Shown here: positions 62,666 to 64,000 of the stretch, one piece after another
How positions within the stretch are numbered: the first letter of the stretch is position 1
Layout of the letters: every line of letters starts with the position of its first letter
Position numbers and translations under genes: made by a program
Assembly (NCBI GenBank): GCA_029259355.1
Contig: JAPDIZ010000005.1
Span: 36,289-100,288, forward strand
Direction: 5' to 3'
Source of the DNA: Candidatus Bathyarchaeota archaeon
GTDB lineage: Archaea; Thermoproteota; Bathyarchaeia; JAPDIZ01
DNA: 64,000 nucleotides
The notes under the pieces: model-generated
What the model was told of the DNA's origin: nothing
Databases searched by the model: none
What the model saw: only the letters and a program-made list of their open reading frames with translations

Positions 62666-63165
62666 ACCTTCAACCTCGGCTTAAAGTAGCATTCCTCGAC
62701 CTCTCTAACATCCCTTTCCCCCTTCGCCCCTTTGTACTCTTCGAGTAGGACTTTGTTAAGCTTTAGGAATTCCGGGCCCCATTTGAAAGGGGCTAAAAGC
62801 TTCTCGGCCTCGGCTTCGAAGCCGAGTATGTAAAGCGCCGATGAGAGGGCCTCGACCGAACTCAAGAGCCCGACGTGGCCGTAGTTCGTGGGGTTGGCGG
62901 GTATGAGCAGGGGTAGCCTCCTCCTGATCCCCCTCTTCATCTTCCCGAAGACCCTCTCCGCAAGCCTCCAGGAGCAGTCGACCGCGACCACCGCCTTCGC
63001 GCCCGAATCAAGAGGGGTCAGAACGTGGTTGGAGAAGGGATCGAGCACCAGCTTGCCCCCCAGCTCCCTGGGCCATACCCTGCCGACCAGGCCGAACTTA
63101 AGGAGCCTCTTAGCCGTGCACTTCTTTGGGTCGTCCTGACCGAGTAAGAGCACGAGCGGCTTCAC
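62662..63165 (-). CDS. tsr3: Tsr3-family rRNA aminocarboxypropyltransferase, copy 2
   Basis: Protein of 167 residues from GTG at 63165; the longer open frame toward 63486 runs into the divergent Elp3 gene. Core segments match copy 1: GQDDPKKCTAKRLLKFGLVG, LVLDPFSNHV, VAVDCSWRLAERVF, IPANPTNYGHVGLLSSVEALSSAL. It lacks about 25 N-terminal residues of copy 1. A TATA-like ATATTAAT on the minus strand (about 63189-63200) would give a start near the GTG, i.e. a leaderless mRNA. Operon: tsr3 then HTH-PRTase, then RNase P RNA. Confidence 0.9.
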   Translation of the reverse strand: MKPLVLLLGQDDPKKCTAKRLLKFGLVGRVWPRELGGKLVLDPFSNHVLTPLDSGAKAVVAVDCSWRLAERVFGKMKRGIRRRLPLLIPANPTNYGHVGLLSSVEALSSALYILGFEAEAEKLLAPFKWGPEFLKLNKVLLEEYKGAKGERDVREVEECYFKPRLKV

Positions 63166-63237
63166 AGCAGGCCTAGGGAATGGGGCATTAATATGGATAA
63201 TGGATAACTTTAAAGGCCCAACCGCCCCGAATTTCAC
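63166..63237. promoter_or_regulatory. divergent promoter region between tsr3 copy 2 and elp3
   Basis: A 72-base gap. CTTTAAAG (63208-63215) is about 26 bases upstream of the elp3 GTG at 63238; ATATTAAT-type sequence serves tsr3 on the other strand. Both genes appear leaderless. Confidence 0.5.
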
Positions 63238-64000
63238 GTGGACCTGGAGAGGGCCGTATGCCTCGAGCTCGCGGAGAGGATAAGGGGGTGTAGGGATCCG
63301 TCGGAGCTGCTGAGGCTGAAGAAGGATTTGGCGAGGAGGCACGGGTTGAAAGCCATCCCGAAGAACAGCGACCTCCTCCCCTACGTCAGGGGGGATGTGA
63401 GGGAACTGCTCGTGATAAAGAGGGTGAGGAGCGCATCGGGGATCACCGTGATCCCGATGGTGACCGAGCCCTACCCGTGCCCGCATGGCAGGTGCGTATA
63501 CTGCCCCGGAGGCGCGGAGGAGGGGGTCCCCCAGAGCTACGGCAGGGAAGAGCCGGCGATAAAGAGGGCCCTAGGCCTGAACTTCGATCCATACCTGCAG
63601 GTGAAGAGGCGAATGGAGCAACTGGAGCGGATGGGCCACAGGATCAGCAAGGTCGAGCTGATAGTCATGAGCGGGACCTTCCTCTTCATGCCCGAGCGAT
63701 ACAAGTCTTGGTTCATCAAGAGGGGGTTCGACGCCCTCAACGGAATCGACGCCAAGGATTTGGAGGAGGCGAAGAGGCTGAACGAAAGGGCCGAGATCAG
63801 GAACGTGGGTCTGAGCATAGAGACCAGGCCCGATTGGTGCGGGGAGGAGCACGTCGACGAAATGCTATCCTACGGGGCCACCAGGGTCGAGCTCGGGGTC
63901 CAGATACTCGACGACGAGGTGTATAGGCTCGTGAAGAGGGGGCACACGGTCGAGGACGTCGCAAGGGCGTTCAGGGTCGCAAAGGACGCTGGCTTCAAGA
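63238..64000 (+). CDS. elp3: Elp3 tRNA wobble-uridine radical SAM/acetyltransferase, 3'-truncated by window edge
   Basis: The open frame from GTG at 63238 runs 254 codons to the window end. Elp3 adds the carboxymethyl group at U34 of tRNA. Visible: ITVIPMVTEPYPCPHGRCVY, with the CX4CX2C radical-SAM cluster CPHGRCVYC, PQSYGREEPA, KVELIVMSGTF, RNVGLSIETRPDWC and VELGVQILDDEVY. The acetyltransferase half lies beyond the window. Third positions are mostly G or C (16 of the first 20 codons after the start), versus 12 of 20 at the start of rpoF at 12679. Confidence 0.93.
   Translation, partial: MDLERAVCLELAERIRGCRDPSELLRLKKDLARRHGLKAIPKNSDLLPYVRGDVRELLVIKRVRSASGITVIPMVTEPYPCPHGRCVYCPGGAEEGVPQSYGREEPAIKRALGLNFDPYLQVKRRMEQLERMGHRISKVELIVMSGTFLFMPERYKSWFIKRGFDALNGIDAKDLEEAKRLNERAEIRNVGLSIETRPDWCGEEHVDEMLSYGATRVELGVQILDDEVYRLVKRGHTVEDVARAFRVAKDAGFK

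Overview
The window is archaeal chromosomal DNA. The evidence is archaeal-type information-processing genes throughout (PriS/PriL primase, GINS, PCNA, TFS, RpoF, RpoL, eIF2-alpha, eIF5A, Pus10, TrmY, TiaS, Dph2, Csl4, SRP54), short TATA-type promoters with many leaderless or TTG/GTG starts, and intron-bearing tRNAs. A full-length reverse gyrase points to a hyperthermophile. The gene order and the disrupted tRNA genes suit a TACK/Thermoproteota-type lineage, but the genus cannot be named from sequence alone.

Layout. 1-2.5 kb: 5'-truncated mtnA, an HTH-phosphoribosyltransferase regulator, tRNA-Arg and tRNA-Leu(UAA) with unusual inserts, and a deoxyribosyltransferase-like gene. 2.5-9.1 kb: three PAC2-type proteasome-chaperone genes, a phosphodiesterase, a PUA-containing NSUN methyltransferase, Nob1, NAD kinase, eIF5A and Hsp20. 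9.2-17.1 kb: a long plus-strand run for RNA and ribosome biogenesis (SRP54, TrmY, Pus10, L21e, RpoF, DUF655, KsgA, HemK-like, DRG GTPase, TrmJ). 17.1-27.1 kb: dCTP deaminase, L10e, Dph2 and METTL5-like, then an archaeal supercluster (Csl4, RpoL, RNase III-like, DUF99, TFS, PCNA, PriL, PriS, GINS, L44e, S27e, eIF2-alpha, Nop10). 27.1-37.3 kb: AglB/STT3, a small zinc-ribbon protein, a RadB-like ATPase, an RNase H-fold protein, Clp1-type RNA kinase, PEP synthase, XPD helicase and Nth. 37.4-44.2 kb: a UbiD/AcnX cluster of the archaeal mevalonate pathway, then an HD phosphohydrolase, thymidylate kinase and small conserved genes. 44.2-53.3 kb: tRNA-Leu(CAG), tRNA-His and tRNA-Ala, a frameshifted Hsp20, reverse gyrase with an HTH regulator and a KaiC-like ATPase, an MBL nuclease, PDCD5, a GTPBP1-type GTPase and initiator tRNA. 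53.3-56.3 kb: PHP hydrolase, TiaS, an Lrp-type RAM domain and Tsr3. 56.2-61.6 kb: RNase P RNA and a 23S-16S rRNA operon on the minus strand. 61.6-64 kb: a second RNase P RNA, a second HTH-phosphoribosyltransferase, a second Tsr3 and a 3'-truncated Elp3.

The most striking features are these. (1) The rRNA operon is flanked on both sides by its own diverged RNase P RNA and Tsr3 gene, and an HTH-PRTase is also duplicated. The right flank looks richer in G+C at third codon positions. This could be a chimeric assembly joined across rRNA or an acquired block. (2) Four of six tRNA genes carry inserts in unusual places: anticodon stem, D arm, T loop and anticodon loop. (3) Several functional pairs are physically linked: Pus10 with TrmY (U54 modification), UbiD with AcnX-L/S (mevalonate), PAC2 with Hsp20, and KaiC with an HTH protein and reverse gyrase.

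No CRISPR array, insertion sequence, prophage or integrase was seen. Most gaps between genes are short; none over 300 bases lacks an assigned gene or RNA.
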